Shown: piece after piece, positions 51,386 to 59,832 of the stretch | Layout: each line of letters opens with the position of its first letter | Position numbering within the stretch: the stretch's first letter is position 1 | Source: an uncultured Lachnospiraceae bacterium | GTDB lineage: Bacteria > Bacillota > Clostridia > Lachnospirales > Lachnospiraceae | Direction: 5' to 3' | Length of the DNA stretch: 64,000 nucleotides | Assembly: GCA_910584205.1 (NCBI GenBank) | Contig: CAJUAA010000013.1 | Coordinates: forward strand, 24,432 to 88,431 | Program-made: the position numbers and the translations under genes | The notes under the pieces: model-generated | Told to the model about the DNA's origin: nothing | Seen by the model: the letters and a program-made list of their open reading frames with translations, nothing else | Databases searched by the model: none

Positions 51386-51658
51386 ATGACATTGCAGCAG
51401 GAAGCATGTGAAAAAATAATGAAACTGCCAGAGGATGGAATAAAACTGATCATTGTCATGGCAGACGAAATTGCCAGACAAAAAGGCATTTCCTATGATA
51501 CAGACAGCAGAGATCAGAAAAACTCTTCAACAGCGCGCAGGAAAGCAGCTTTTCAAAATATGCTGGAAATGAGAGAACAGTCAACCTATCCAAAAGATTT
51601 TGATTATAAAAAAGCAGCAGAGGAAGCAATACGTGAAAAATATAATCTCATTGATTGA
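51386..51658 (+). CDS. probable antitoxin of a VapBC-like pair
   Basis: A 90-residue, mostly helical, highly charged protein encoded just before a PIN-domain gene, whose start lies inside its 3' end (26-bp overlap). The N-terminus (LQQEACEKIMKLPEDGIKLIIVMADEI) and the C-terminus (FDYKKAAEEAIREKYNLID) resemble antitoxins of clostridial PIN pairs; no clear RHH or AbrB fold is visible. The DNA is AT-rich compared with its surroundings. Start ATG 10 nt after AAGGA. Confidence 0.6.
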   Translation: MTLQQEACEKIMKLPEDGIKLIIVMADEIARQKGISYDTDSRDQKNSSTARRKAAFQNMLEMREQSTYPKDFDYKKAAEEAIREKYNLID

Positions 51659-52079
51659 CACAAATGTACTTATAAATTTCATCACAAAAAGAGAGGACCC
51701 TTATAAGAATGAATGTTTTGAGATCATGAAATTATGCTCGGAAAATGCTTTTGACGGATATATTGCATTTCATTCTTTATCCATTATCTGGTATGTGATC
51801 AAAAGACAGGAAACAGAGGAAAAAGCAAGAGCCTGGCTTCATAATATTTGTGATATGCTGACCGTGACAGGAGCGACACAGGAACAAATCAAAGAAGCAA
51901 TAAACAATTTAAATTTTCATGATTTTGAAGATTGTCTACAGGATGAGTGCGCCGTCCATATCAATGCATCCTATCTGGTAACCTGTAATGTAAAAGATTT
52001 CAGCCACTCCAAAACCCAGGTTGTAACACCGGATCTTTTTCTGAAAATACTGCAGGAAAGCAGAACGGAAAATTCATAA
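51633..52079 (+). CDS. PIN-domain toxin (VapC-like)
   Basis: A 148-residue PIN-domain ribonuclease. The catalytic acid motif opens as ISLIDTNVLINFI (Asp9), with YIAFHSLSIIWYVIKRQ, FHDFEDCLQDECAVH (second acidic cluster) and LVTCNVKDF (third) in the correct order. The GTG start at 51633 has AGGA 8 nt upstream and lies inside the antitoxin gene. The predicted action is RNA cleavage, held off by the upstream protein. AT-rich DNA suggests acquisition. Confidence 0.78.
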   Translation: MKNIISLIDTNVLINFITKREDPYKNECFEIMKLCSENAFDGYIAFHSLSIIWYVIKRQETEEKARAWLHNICDMLTVTGATQEQIKEAINNLNFHDFEDCLQDECAVHINASYLVTCNVKDFSHSKTQVVTPDLFLKILQESRTENS

Positions 52080-52106
52080 AACTGAAAATACAGGGAATTT
52101 TTAACC

Positions 52107-52147
52107 AGCCAAAGCGGCCGGGACATACTTGTCCCGGTCCTTTGGCT
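52107..52147. terminator. long perfect hairpin between TA module and C45 gene
   Basis: An outer stem AGCCAAAG/CTTTGGCT and an inner stem CCGGGACA/TGTCCCGG with a TACT loop, located between convergent genes. Unpaired bases separate the two stems, and only weak T-runs follow. Probably a shared bidirectional 3' end. Confidence 0.6.
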
Positions 52148-52220
52148 GACGGAATTTTCCTTCCGTAAAACGGCCGGCTTTTTCTCTTTTGCTTCTGAAA
52201 AAAGATCCGCTTCTCTGACT

Positions 52221-53228
52221 TCAGAATACAAACCTTCCGTCCTCTTCGTATTCCTTCCGGGAGGGATTTCCCTCGCACCGCCAGATCCTCCGCGCTCCCA
52301 CATCATAGACCGAAGACCATACGGTGTCCTTCCCTGTTGCCGGGTCGTACTGGCAGAGAAACCCATAGGTTCCCCTCAGCACATCCATGGCAAAAGAAAC
52401 CGCATCCGCCGTTCTCTCAGAAGCAAATGCCGAATGAATCGTCCTGTATCGTTCTTCCGCGTTCCAGTCATCGATCCCCTCCGCCCGGTACGGTGTCATG
52501 GCATCCAGGTGGAAGGCGTTTACCGCCGCCACAAAGGAATGTTCTTCGTCCAGCCTGCAGACCTTCATCCCCATAGGGCCGCATTCGATCACCGCCGCCG
52601 CTCCGGCGGCGTCAACTGCCGTAAAGGTCTGACAGGAAGCCATGGGCAGCGTTTCCAGAACCTTTTCAAACGCTTCCACCGTACGACACCGCTCCAGCCC
52701 GTACCGGAGCAGCATCCCCGCATTCAGGCCGTATCCCCGGCATATGGGGTATACCGATGTCAGGCCCGCCGCAAAGCCGTACTCGTTGACGCCGTCCTCC
52801 ATCTCCACAAACGCCGTGGTATTTCCCTGAAAAGATGCGCATCCGCCGTCCAGCCGGTAGATGCAGTTCATGCTCATCTGTTCCGACCCGGCCAGAAAAT
52901 CGCTGTTTCTTCCCAATATCATGTGTGCCCCATCCCGAAACGCCAGACACGAACACCTGTTCTCCGGCAGGATGGCATACATTCCAAGCAGAACCGCTTC
53001 CAGCTTCTTCTGCTCCGCCTGCTGCCCTGCCGCAATCCCCCGGATCTCCTCCAGCACCTCCGGATACCATTTTTCATATAAGGGCCTGCACGCTTCGGCA
53101 AAGCGGACCCGTTCCTTTGTAACCGGAAAAGGCACATCCGCCAGCAGGCTCCTTCCTTCCCGCAGCAGCTTCCTTCCCCATTCATACCCCGCCTCATCAT
53201 GCGTTCCATGAAATACTTGATGATCCAT
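52221..53228 (-). CDS. C45-family autoproteolytic acyltransferase/hydrolase
   Basis: A 335-residue Ntn-hydrolase-like protein of the C45 peptidase/acyl-CoA:6-aminopenicillanate acyltransferase family. The pro-segment (1-~100) ends at ENRCSCLAF, where self-cleavage would expose a catalytic Cys. Downstream GRNSDF, YGFAAGLTSVYPI and the C-terminal TVWSSVYDVGARRIWRCEGNP are typical. No signal peptide. Start ATG after AAGGAGAG. The substrate is unknown: linear amides such as acyl-amino acids are likely. Monocistronic. Confidence 0.78.
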   Translation of the reverse strand: MDHQVFHGTHDEAGYEWGRKLLREGRSLLADVPFPVTKERVRFAEACRPLYEKWYPEVLEEIRGIAAGQQAEQKKLEAVLLGMYAILPENRCSCLAFRDGAHMILGRNSDFLAGSEQMSMNCIYRLDGGCASFQGNTTAFVEMEDGVNEYGFAAGLTSVYPICRGYGLNAGMLLRYGLERCRTVEAFEKVLETLPMASCQTFTAVDAAGAAAVIECGPMGMKVCRLDEEHSFVAAVNAFHLDAMTPYRAEGIDDWNAEERYRTIHSAFASERTADAVSFAMDVLRGTYGFLCQYDPATGKDTVWSSVYDVGARRIWRCEGNPSRKEYEEDGRFVF

Positions 53229-53332
53229 TGTTTTGCTCTCCTTTTTCCTGTATTGAGAGCCACCGGTAACTCTGAAAAAAGCATAATGGAATAAAAATTT
53301 TATGTCAAGCATTTAAAATTTTGAAAAACCGC

Positions 53333-53360
53333 GAGACCGTTTCCCATTCCCATACATCTA
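53333..53360 (+). promoter_or_regulatory. candidate ECF-type promoter
   Basis: GAGACC (53333-53338) and CATCTA (53355-53360) are spaced by 16 bp, close to the GAAAC...CGTC pattern used by ECF sigma factors of Firmicutes. It precedes the sigma gene at 53404 and would allow autoactivation. Confidence 0.4.
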
Positions 53361-53403
53361 ATCAGTGTAAGTACAAAGAAAGCCGGCCGGCAGAAAGGAC
53401 ATT

Positions 53404-53877
53404 ATGAAGAAAGAACAGTTGGGGCAACTGATCATTGCATCCGAAGAAACGCTGTACCATGTGGCGAAATCACTGCTCGCCAGTGATGCGGACTGTGCGG
53501 ATGCAATACAGGAAGCCATTGTAAAAGCATTTACAAATCTGCATACTCTGCGGCAGGATTCCTACGCGAAAACCTGGCTTGTACGGATACTGATCAACGA
53601 ATGCTACGCGCTTATGCGCAGGGAGAAACGCCTGGTATCGCTGGAAGATTACCAGTACCCTGAAACAGCCCAGGAATCGAAAGACTACTCCGATCTGTAT
53701 GAAGCGGTCCGTCGGCTCCCACCGGATATCCGAATCTGCATCATCCTTTATTATCTGGAAGGATACAGCGTAAAGGAGACTGCAAACATACTTAAAGTCA
53801 CGGAAAGCACCGTCAAAAACCGCCTCGCCCGGGCAAGAACCAGAATGCGCAGAGAACTGGAGCAGGCAGCAACCTGA
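53404..53877 (+). CDS. ECF-type RNA polymerase sigma factor
   Basis: A 157-residue sigma factor. Region 2: LLASDADCADAIQEAIVKAF and SYAKTWLVRILINECYALM. Region 4: LPPDIRICIILYYLEGYSVKETANIL with the recognition helix VTESTVKNRLARARTRMRRE. Start ATG after AAAGGA. It is followed 79 bp later by a membrane protein that looks like its anti-sigma factor. Confidence 0.88.
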   Translation: MKKEQLGQLIIASEETLYHVAKSLLASDADCADAIQEAIVKAFTNLHTLRQDSYAKTWLVRILINECYALMRREKRLVSLEDYQYPETAQESKDYSDLYEAVRRLPPDIRICIILYYLEGYSVKETANILKVTESTVKNRLARARTRMRRELEQAAT

Positions 53878-53956
53878 ACTGCCCGAAAAGAGGACAGCAG
53901 CCAGCGGGCAGCTATGAAAAGCCTCAGAAACAAACCGTCAAAATGGAGGACAGATT

Positions 53957-55378
53957 ATGGAATTTGAAAAATTAAAACACGATTTTCCAGAGATGCCGGA
54001 GGAGATAAGAACTATGATCAGAAAAGAAGTGGAACAACAGGTAACATCGGAACAGCCAAAGCGCAGGAGCAGAAAAACGGCGCGCAGAATGCTCGCGGCC
54101 TCCCTGGCAGCCGTCATGCTGTGCGGCGCCACCGTATTCGCCGGGGTCAGCCTCTACCGGCTGCAGCTCCAGAAGACCGGCGAACACGGCATCAGCGTGG
54201 GGATCGAAAAAAGTGAAGAAGCGGCCTCAAATGCGGACGGCACGTCCATCGTGATCCCCAACGTCCGTATGGAAACCGGCTGGCTGCCGGAAGGCATGGT
54301 TCAGACCGAACGGGGAAAATACAGCTTCGAAGATACGCTGCATCAGGGCGGCGTAACCATGGCCTTCTACCGGATGGATACCGGGGACGACAAATTTGAA
54401 GTGCAGCATGGAGACGTGCTCTCCAGCGAAGAATTTACCGCCAACGGATACCCTGGCGTCTATCTGGAATACCCGAATCTGTATGAAGGCGAGATCTCTT
54501 TCAATCAGAGGATCTATGTAGCCTTTACCGATGTACATTATGTGATGGAACTGTATGCCGCTTCCGATGTCAGCAAAGAAGACGCATTGAAAATCGCGGA
54601 AAACGTAAAGCTGATTCCCACAGAAGACACTGCCGATGAAACGATGGTAACGGCACAGGACTGGAGCCGTTATGCGGAAAGCTTTGATAAGGCTGTGGAA
54701 GGAGAAGGATGCCGGACCATAACTTCCATTTCCATGGAAGAAATGAAAAACACCCATAAGACGGGGGAACGCTTCCCTGTGAACGATCAGGGGCTTACGG
54801 CGGCGGTAACAGACGTAAAAATCACAGATGACCTGAGCCCGCTGGACACCGCACAGATCGACGACGACCTGAAGGCAGAAACCGACGGAAACGGAAAACT
54901 GCGCCCGGCGACGATCCAGTATCTGAAAACCGGCGGCGCCGACGCTCTGAGCCAGGAAATTTCTTCCAGAGAAGCTTCGCAGAAACTGGTCTGTGCCACA
55001 GTGGAATATCAGAACACCAGTTCGGAAGATCTGACTGACGTCCTGTTCTTTGGAAGTCTGGCACGAATCCGCGAAGCAGACGGACAGATGCAGATTCTGC
55101 AGGATGAAACGCCCGCAGACGGCGATAAATGGGACAGAGCGGTGAACCACGGCCTGTCCGACTTCAGGGATATGCTTTACTATGATGTCCACGGCGGCGA
55201 AAAAGGAAACAACTACATCGAACGCATCCGCCCCGGCGAAACCGTGACCGTGCATATGGCCTGGGTCGTCATGGAGGAAGAGCTCGAGACATTGTATCTG
55301 ACTCTTGATCCCTCCGGCGGCGGATATGAATTCAGCGATTCTAACCTGGAGATCGGATATGTGGACATCCGGCAGTAG
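53957..55378 (+). CDS. membrane anti-sigma-like protein with DUF4367-type domain
   Basis: A 473-residue protein. The cytoplasmic part (1-~45) is charged, one transmembrane helix lies at ~46-64 (MLAASLAAVMLCGATVFAG), and two extracytoplasmic regions follow. The first (~95-215) resembles DUF4367 (TGWLPEGMVQTERGKY, YPGVYLEYPNLYEGEISFNQ). The second (~230-473) has beta-rich segments of unknown fold. Start ATG after GGAGGACA. Encoded right after the ECF sigma, so it is the likely cognate anti-sigma and sensor. Confidence 0.7.
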   Translation: MEFEKLKHDFPEMPEEIRTMIRKEVEQQVTSEQPKRRSRKTARRMLAASLAAVMLCGATVFAGVSLYRLQLQKTGEHGISVGIEKSEEAASNADGTSIVIPNVRMETGWLPEGMVQTERGKYSFEDTLHQGGVTMAFYRMDTGDDKFEVQHGDVLSSEEFTANGYPGVYLEYPNLYEGEISFNQRIYVAFTDVHYVMELYAASDVSKEDALKIAENVKLIPTEDTADETMVTAQDWSRYAESFDKAVEGEGCRTITSISMEEMKNTHKTGERFPVNDQGLTAAVTDVKITDDLSPLDTAQIDDDLKAETDGNGKLRPATIQYLKTGGADALSQEISSREASQKLVCATVEYQNTSSEDLTDVLFFGSLARIREADGQMQILQDETPADGDKWDRAVNHGLSDFRDMLYYDVHGGEKGNNYIERIRPGETVTVHMAWVVMEEELETLYLTLDPSGGGYEFSDSNLEIGYVDIRQ

Positions 55379-55386
55379 ATCATTCC

Positions 55387-56220
55387 TTATGTATCCTGCT
55401 CTGCCGACACTCTCTGAATATGCATGGCAAGATAGCCGATCTCCACCGGGTCCAGAGGCTTCTTCAGATAGTTCTCCAGATGCCCGCATACGGTGGAGGC
55501 CATCCGGAACTCGTCCGGAAACTTTATGGACATATAGTCGTTCATGTCCAGCTTCAGCTTTTCGCCCTTGAGGGCGCGCGCCACCATGTATCGTACATGA
55601 TTCATCAGGCGGTTGTAAGACAGGGACATCACATCAATGGATGCCCCTGTCTCCGTCTCTACCAGCTGAATACATTCACGGACGGTTCTGGCAATCTGCA
55701 TGGACAGCGCCACGTTTTCATTCTCGATGGCAGAATGGATATGAAGCGCGATATAGCCAACCTCGTGTTCGTCGATCTCCACCTGCAGTTTTTCCTTCAG
55801 GATGGGAATGACGCACTCCGCCGTCTTATATTCCATGTGAAACAGCGCCCGGATATCTCCGGTCAGCGGATTGCTGATCTGCTCCTGGTTCTGTATCCGC
55901 TTTACCGCAAATGCGATATGGTCTGCCATGGGAAAAAGTATGCTCCAGTCAATCTTTCCAAAGGTGCGTTCTCCTTCTTTCAACACCTGCTCCGCAATCT
56001 CCAGGAAGACCGGGTTCATCCCTTTCACAAGCTCCATGACGGAACCCCGTTCTGTCTTCTCATAAAGAGAATAGACCGTGCACCCTTCGGGAACCTCCAT
56101 CCTTTCGCTCACTTTTCTCCCGAACCCGATCCCCTTACCGATCAGCAGGTATTCCTGATTGTCATCCATTCCAATGGCGAGCACCGTGTTGTGGTTCAGC
56201 GCCTTTTTCACTCTGAACAT
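55387..56220 (-). CDS. PRD-containing transcription antiterminator (BglG/LicT/GlcT family)
   Basis: A 277-residue antiterminator. The RNA-binding CAT domain is at ~1-57 (KKALNHNTVLAIGMDDNQEYLLIGKGIGFGRK). PRD1 (~65-170) and PRD2 (~175-277) hold conserved histidines, e.g. ADHIAFAV, VGYIALHIHSAIE, YNRLMNHVRYMVAR and IGYLAMHIQRVS. PTS-dependent phosphorylation of these sets activity. It is 27 bp after the glucose PTS gene and would act on the RAT/terminator in that gene's leader. Confidence 0.9.
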   Translation of the reverse strand: MFRVKKALNHNTVLAIGMDDNQEYLLIGKGIGFGRKVSERMEVPEGCTVYSLYEKTERGSVMELVKGMNPVFLEIAEQVLKEGERTFGKIDWSILFPMADHIAFAVKRIQNQEQISNPLTGDIRALFHMEYKTAECVIPILKEKLQVEIDEHEVGYIALHIHSAIENENVALSMQIARTVRECIQLVETETGASIDVMSLSYNRLMNHVRYMVARALKGEKLKLDMNDYMSIKFPDEFRMASTVCGHLENYLKKPLDPVEIGYLAMHIQRVSAEQDT

Positions 56221-56247
56221 ACTTTTTCTCCCCCGCAGATTGATTGA

Positions 56248-58395
56248 TCAGCCTTCCAGTGTGTCTACGGCATACAGTTCCTCTCCGGCCCTGATGGTAC
56301 CGGTCTTCAGCAGACGGATCTTCTGATTCTCAGACAGCTCCGTACAGAGCACCGGCGACGCAAGGGACGGCGCGTTTTTCTTCAGGAAATCCAGATCCAT
56401 CTTCATGAGCAGATCTCCCTTTTTCACCTTGTCTCCGTTGTTTACAAAGACTTCAAATCCCTGTCCGTTCAGGTTCACCGTGTCAATGCCCATATGAAGC
56501 AGCATGGCGATTCCGGATGCCGTCTCAAACCCGATGGCGTGCTTTGTCTCAAATACGAAGCTGACCTCACCGTCCTCCGGCGCCCGTACTTCGCCGTCCT
56601 CCGGAATGACCATGGCTCCGTCGCCCATCATCCGGCCCGCGAACGCTTCATCCGGCGTCTCGGACAGATCTGCCGCCATTCCGTTTACCGGACTGTAGAT
56701 GATGTCGCTTTTCACCACTTTTCCCGCCGGCTTTTCCTCTGCCGGCGCATCGGACCCGGTTTCCCCGTTTCCGGCCGGAATGTATTCCTCATCCGGCGCC
56801 GTCTCCAGATAATCTTCCAGATTGGACTTAACCACCGTAACTCTGGGACCATAGATGACCTGCACGCCGTTTCCTTTGTGTACCACGCCGGACGCTCCGG
56901 TGGATTTTAACAGAGCGTCGTCCACCAGCTCGGATTTATGGACTGTACAGCGAAGCCTGGTTGCGCAGCAGTCCACATCGGAGATGTTTTTCTTTCCGCC
57001 AAGCCCCCGGCAGATGGCTGCAGACAGTTCATCTTCTTCCGATGCCGCCTGGCCCGCTCCCGCGCCGCCTTTTTTCCGCGCATCCACATCGCTTCTGCGG
57101 TACAGCTTCACCTCCTCGCTGTCGTCGCGGCCCGGAGTCTTCAGATCCATCTTCGCGATCAGGAAAGAGAACAGGAAATAATACACTGCAAAATATACCA
57201 GGCCGACCACTACAATCCACACCCAGCTGGTCTTTGCGTTGCCCTGCAGAATACCGAACAGGAACATATCGATCAGGCCGCCGGAGAAAGTCATGCCCAC
57301 ACCCACGTTAAACACATGCATCAGCATATAGGCAAGTCCTGCGAATACACAGTGAATCGCATACAGAAGCGGCGCCACGAACAGGAACGTAAATTCCAGC
57401 GGCTCTGTAATACCGGTCAGCATGGAAGTCAGGGCCGCGGACAGCAGAAGGCCTGCCACTGCTTCTTTTTTCTCCGGCTTCGCCACCTTGTACATGGCAA
57501 GAGCCGCTCCCGGAAGTCCGAAGATCATCAGCGGGAATTTACCAGTCATAAACCGGGTAGCCGACACTGCAAAATGCTCCACCGTGGGATCTGCCAGCTG
57601 CGCAAAGAAGATGTTCTGCGCGCCTTCGACCATACGTCCGCCCACTTCCATGGTTCCGCCCAAAGCGGTCTGCCAGAACGGAAGATAGAATACGTGATGA
57701 AGGCCGAAGGGAATGAGCGCACGCTCCATAAGTCCGTACACCCAGGTTCCCACGTAACCGGATTCCAGAACCACGCCTCCTACCGCGTAGATGCCCTGCT
57801 GGATCACCGGCCAGATAAAGAACATGAGGATGCCCACCACCGTATAGGCAAGTCCGCTGACGATGGGCACAAATCTGGTGCCGCCGAAGAAGGACAGTAC
57901 CTGCGGCAGCTCAATTTTATAAAATCTGTTATGCAGTGCCGAAACTCCAAGCCCCACGATGATACCGCCGAACACGCCCATCTGCAGAGATGTGATGCCG
58001 ACTACGGACGTCGTGGCGCCTTCCAGCATGGCCTCCGTCCCTCCGTGGTTTACGATCATGGCGCCGATGGAAGCATGCATGATGAAAAATGCAATGGCCG
58101 CGGACAGCGCCGCCACTTCCTTCTCTTTCTTCGCCATACCGATGGCCACGCCCATGGCGAAGATAATGGGCAGATTGGTAAATACGATGTCGCCCGCCGC
58201 ACTCATAACCTGAAGGATGGCATTCAGTACCGTCCCCGGACCCATAATCCCCATCAGTCCATAAGTCGTCAGCATCGTCTCATTGGTAAAGGACCCGCCC
58301 ACACCAAGTAACAGGCCTGCCACCGGCAGGATCGCGATCGGAAGCATAAAAGATCTTCCCACACGCTGCAGCACACCAAAAATCTTGTCTTTCAT
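56248..58395 (-). CDS. ptsG: PTS glucose-type transporter EIICBA
   Basis: A 715-residue glucose/N-acetylglucosamine-type PTS permease. EIIC lies at ~1-410 (RSFMLPIAILPVAGLLLGVGG; GITEPLEFTFLFVAPLLY). EIIB is at ~455-530 with the phosphorylated Cys in DVDCCATRLRC. EIIA is at ~570-715 with the active His in LLHMGIDTVNLNGQGF. The EIIC sequence fits the glucose branch better than the NagE branch, but this was judged by eye. A RAT/terminator leader and a following PRD antiterminator gene show control by antitermination. Confidence 0.85.
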   Translation of the reverse strand: MKDKIFGVLQRVGRSFMLPIAILPVAGLLLGVGGSFTNETMLTTYGLMGIMGPGTVLNAILQVMSAAGDIVFTNLPIIFAMGVAIGMAKKEKEVAALSAAIAFFIMHASIGAMIVNHGGTEAMLEGATTSVVGITSLQMGVFGGIIVGLGVSALHNRFYKIELPQVLSFFGGTRFVPIVSGLAYTVVGILMFFIWPVIQQGIYAVGGVVLESGYVGTWVYGLMERALIPFGLHHVFYLPFWQTALGGTMEVGGRMVEGAQNIFFAQLADPTVEHFAVSATRFMTGKFPLMIFGLPGAALAMYKVAKPEKKEAVAGLLLSAALTSMLTGITEPLEFTFLFVAPLLYAIHCVFAGLAYMLMHVFNVGVGMTFSGGLIDMFLFGILQGNAKTSWVWIVVVGLVYFAVYYFLFSFLIAKMDLKTPGRDDSEEVKLYRRSDVDARKKGGAGAGQAASEEDELSAAICRGLGGKKNISDVDCCATRLRCTVHKSELVDDALLKSTGASGVVHKGNGVQVIYGPRVTVVKSNLEDYLETAPDEEYIPAGNGETGSDAPAEEKPAGKVVKSDIIYSPVNGMAADLSETPDEAFAGRMMGDGAMVIPEDGEVRAPEDGEVSFVFETKHAIGFETASGIAMLLHMGIDTVNLNGQGFEVFVNNGDKVKKGDLLMKMDLDFLKKNAPSLASPVLCTELSENQKIRLLKTGTIRAGEELYAVDTLEG

Positions 58396-58485
58396 GAAAT
58401 CCCTCCTGACACATTCTTGTTTTTGCGGATGTTCTATGCATATCTCTGCTTTTACTATATCCCCGGTGCACTGTTTTTACGCATA

Positions 58486-58557
58486 GAAAAAAGCATCAAC
58501 ATGCATAAACATCCCTTGGTTTTATGCATAGTTAATGCCTGCTTCCCAGTTACATAC
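58486..58557 (-). promoter_or_regulatory. RAT antiterminator and overlapping terminator in the ptsG leader
   Basis: On the minus strand a RAT-like element (GTAACTGGGAAGCAGGC) at about 58553-58535 overlaps the 5' arm of a long terminator stem (58519-58538 with 58493-58510), which is followed by six T (58492-58487). Binding of the PRD protein to the RAT would prevent terminator formation. Confidence 0.7.
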
Positions 58558-58568
58558 TATGTATATAA

Positions 58569-58597
58569 AAAATAACATATGTAACAATATCTGTCAA
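58569..58597 (-). promoter_or_regulatory. promoter of ptsG
   Basis: On the minus strand a perfect TTGACA (58597-58592), a 17-bp spacer and TATTTT (58574-58569). The RAT/terminator begins about 12 bp downstream of the -10. Confidence 0.65.
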
Positions 58598-58629
58598 GTG
58601 CAATTTTTCCAGCATCTCCTCTATATGTT

Positions 58630-59832
58630 TCAAAACCGGAACCTGAGCGCAAATCTGGCCGGACGATACCCCTGTTCGGCCGCCTCCCGGATCAGTCCGC
58701 GCCCTTTTTCCCGGTCCTCCTCTGAGTTCTCTCCTGCAACATAGATCGTGCCGCAGATGTATTTTGCCTCCGCATTTTCCGGACAGTCTGCTGCCTGAAC
58801 CGCTTTATCACACCAGAATAACGCCTGGGCACAGTCTTTCTCCGTACCCACGCCTTTGTAATACATCTTTCCGCAGAGCAGCCAGGCCTCCGTACAGCCT
58901 CCCTGACCTGCCTTCTCAAACCAGTGCAGCGCTTTCTGACGGTCCTTCTTTGTACCTTCGCCCCGGTAATACATCCAGCCGCAGCGGAGCTGAGCTCCTG
59001 TCTCTCCTTTGTTTCCTGCTTCTTTAAAAATACTCAGAGCCCGTTTCCTGTCTTTCTTAACACCTTCCCCGTGATAATACATGTTCCCGAGCTGATACAG
59101 CGCTCCCACATGCCCGTTTTCCACCGCCTCTTCGTAGTTGAGCAGCGCCTTCTTCAAGTTTTTCCGGGTTCCTTCCCCGTGCTGATACATCCAGCCGCAC
59201 CGGTACTGGGCCTCGGCGTGCTTCCCGCCTGCGGCCTTTTTCAGACAGTCAAACGCTTTGTCGTAGTCTTTCGCCGCTCCTTCTCCCAGGTAATACATCA
59301 TTCCGCGGGCGAAATTCGTGCTGGAGTTCCCCCACGGAGACGCCTTCTCGTACCAGTACAGCGCCCGGGCATAGTTGATTTTCGTCCCCCGGCCCTGGCA
59401 GTTCATGTCTCCGCACAGATGCTGAAGCTCCGGATTCCCTTCTTCCGCAACTTGTTCCAGCCAGTACAGCGCCTTTTCCTGATCTCTGTCGTCCTTCGAC
59501 TGAGAAAACATCCGTCCGCAGCGAAGCTTTGCCTTCTTGTGTCCCTGGCGGGCGGCTTTCTCAAACCAATGCAGCGCCTCCTTCTCATTGCCGGCGTCAA
59601 AATACGCCTCCCCACAGTAATACTGCGTCTTTACCAGAAGCTCCTTCTCAACATCCCGGTACATCAGAAGCATCTCGTACCAGTATGCTTCCATCTGATA
59701 ATCCCGTTCTTCCCGGCAGTGCCTTGCCAGAGCATAGACTTCGTCCACCGACATCTGCGGCTGGGAACGGTCCTGCAGGACTTCCTCCTGTACGCCCTCC
59801 GGCTGATCTTCCCTTACCATACCGCTTTCCAT
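58630..59832 (-). CDS. Sel1-repeat (SLR) protein
   Basis: A 400-residue soluble protein made almost entirely of Sel1-like helical repeats of ~36 residues, with eight or more units of the form ALxxYxxA...A...LGxMYYxGEG (e.g. FARGMMYYLGEGAAKDYDKA, LGNMYYHGEGVKKDRKRA). No signal peptide. Sel1 proteins are scaffolds for protein-protein contacts, often in signalling. The ATG overlaps the stop of the hemerythrin/response-regulator gene, so the two are coupled and may work together. Confidence 0.85.
   Translation of the reverse strand: MESGMVREDQPEGVQEEVLQDRSQPQMSVDEVYALARHCREERDYQMEAYWYEMLLMYRDVEKELLVKTQYYCGEAYFDAGNEKEALHWFEKAARQGHKKAKLRCGRMFSQSKDDRDQEKALYWLEQVAEEGNPELQHLCGDMNCQGRGTKINYARALYWYEKASPWGNSSTNFARGMMYYLGEGAAKDYDKAFDCLKKAAGGKHAEAQYRCGWMYQHGEGTRKNLKKALLNYEEAVENGHVGALYQLGNMYYHGEGVKKDRKRALSIFKEAGNKGETGAQLRCGWMYYRGEGTKKDRQKALHWFEKAGQGGCTEAWLLCGKMYYKGVGTEKDCAQALFWCDKAVQAADCPENAEAKYICGTIYVAGENSEEDREKGRGLIREAAEQGYRPARFALRFRF

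Noticed and set aside
53957..55378. Antisense 420-codon frame opposite the anti-sigma-like gene
   Set aside because: The sense strand has a proper ribosome site, a membrane helix and acidic, domain-like composition; the antisense frame has none of these.
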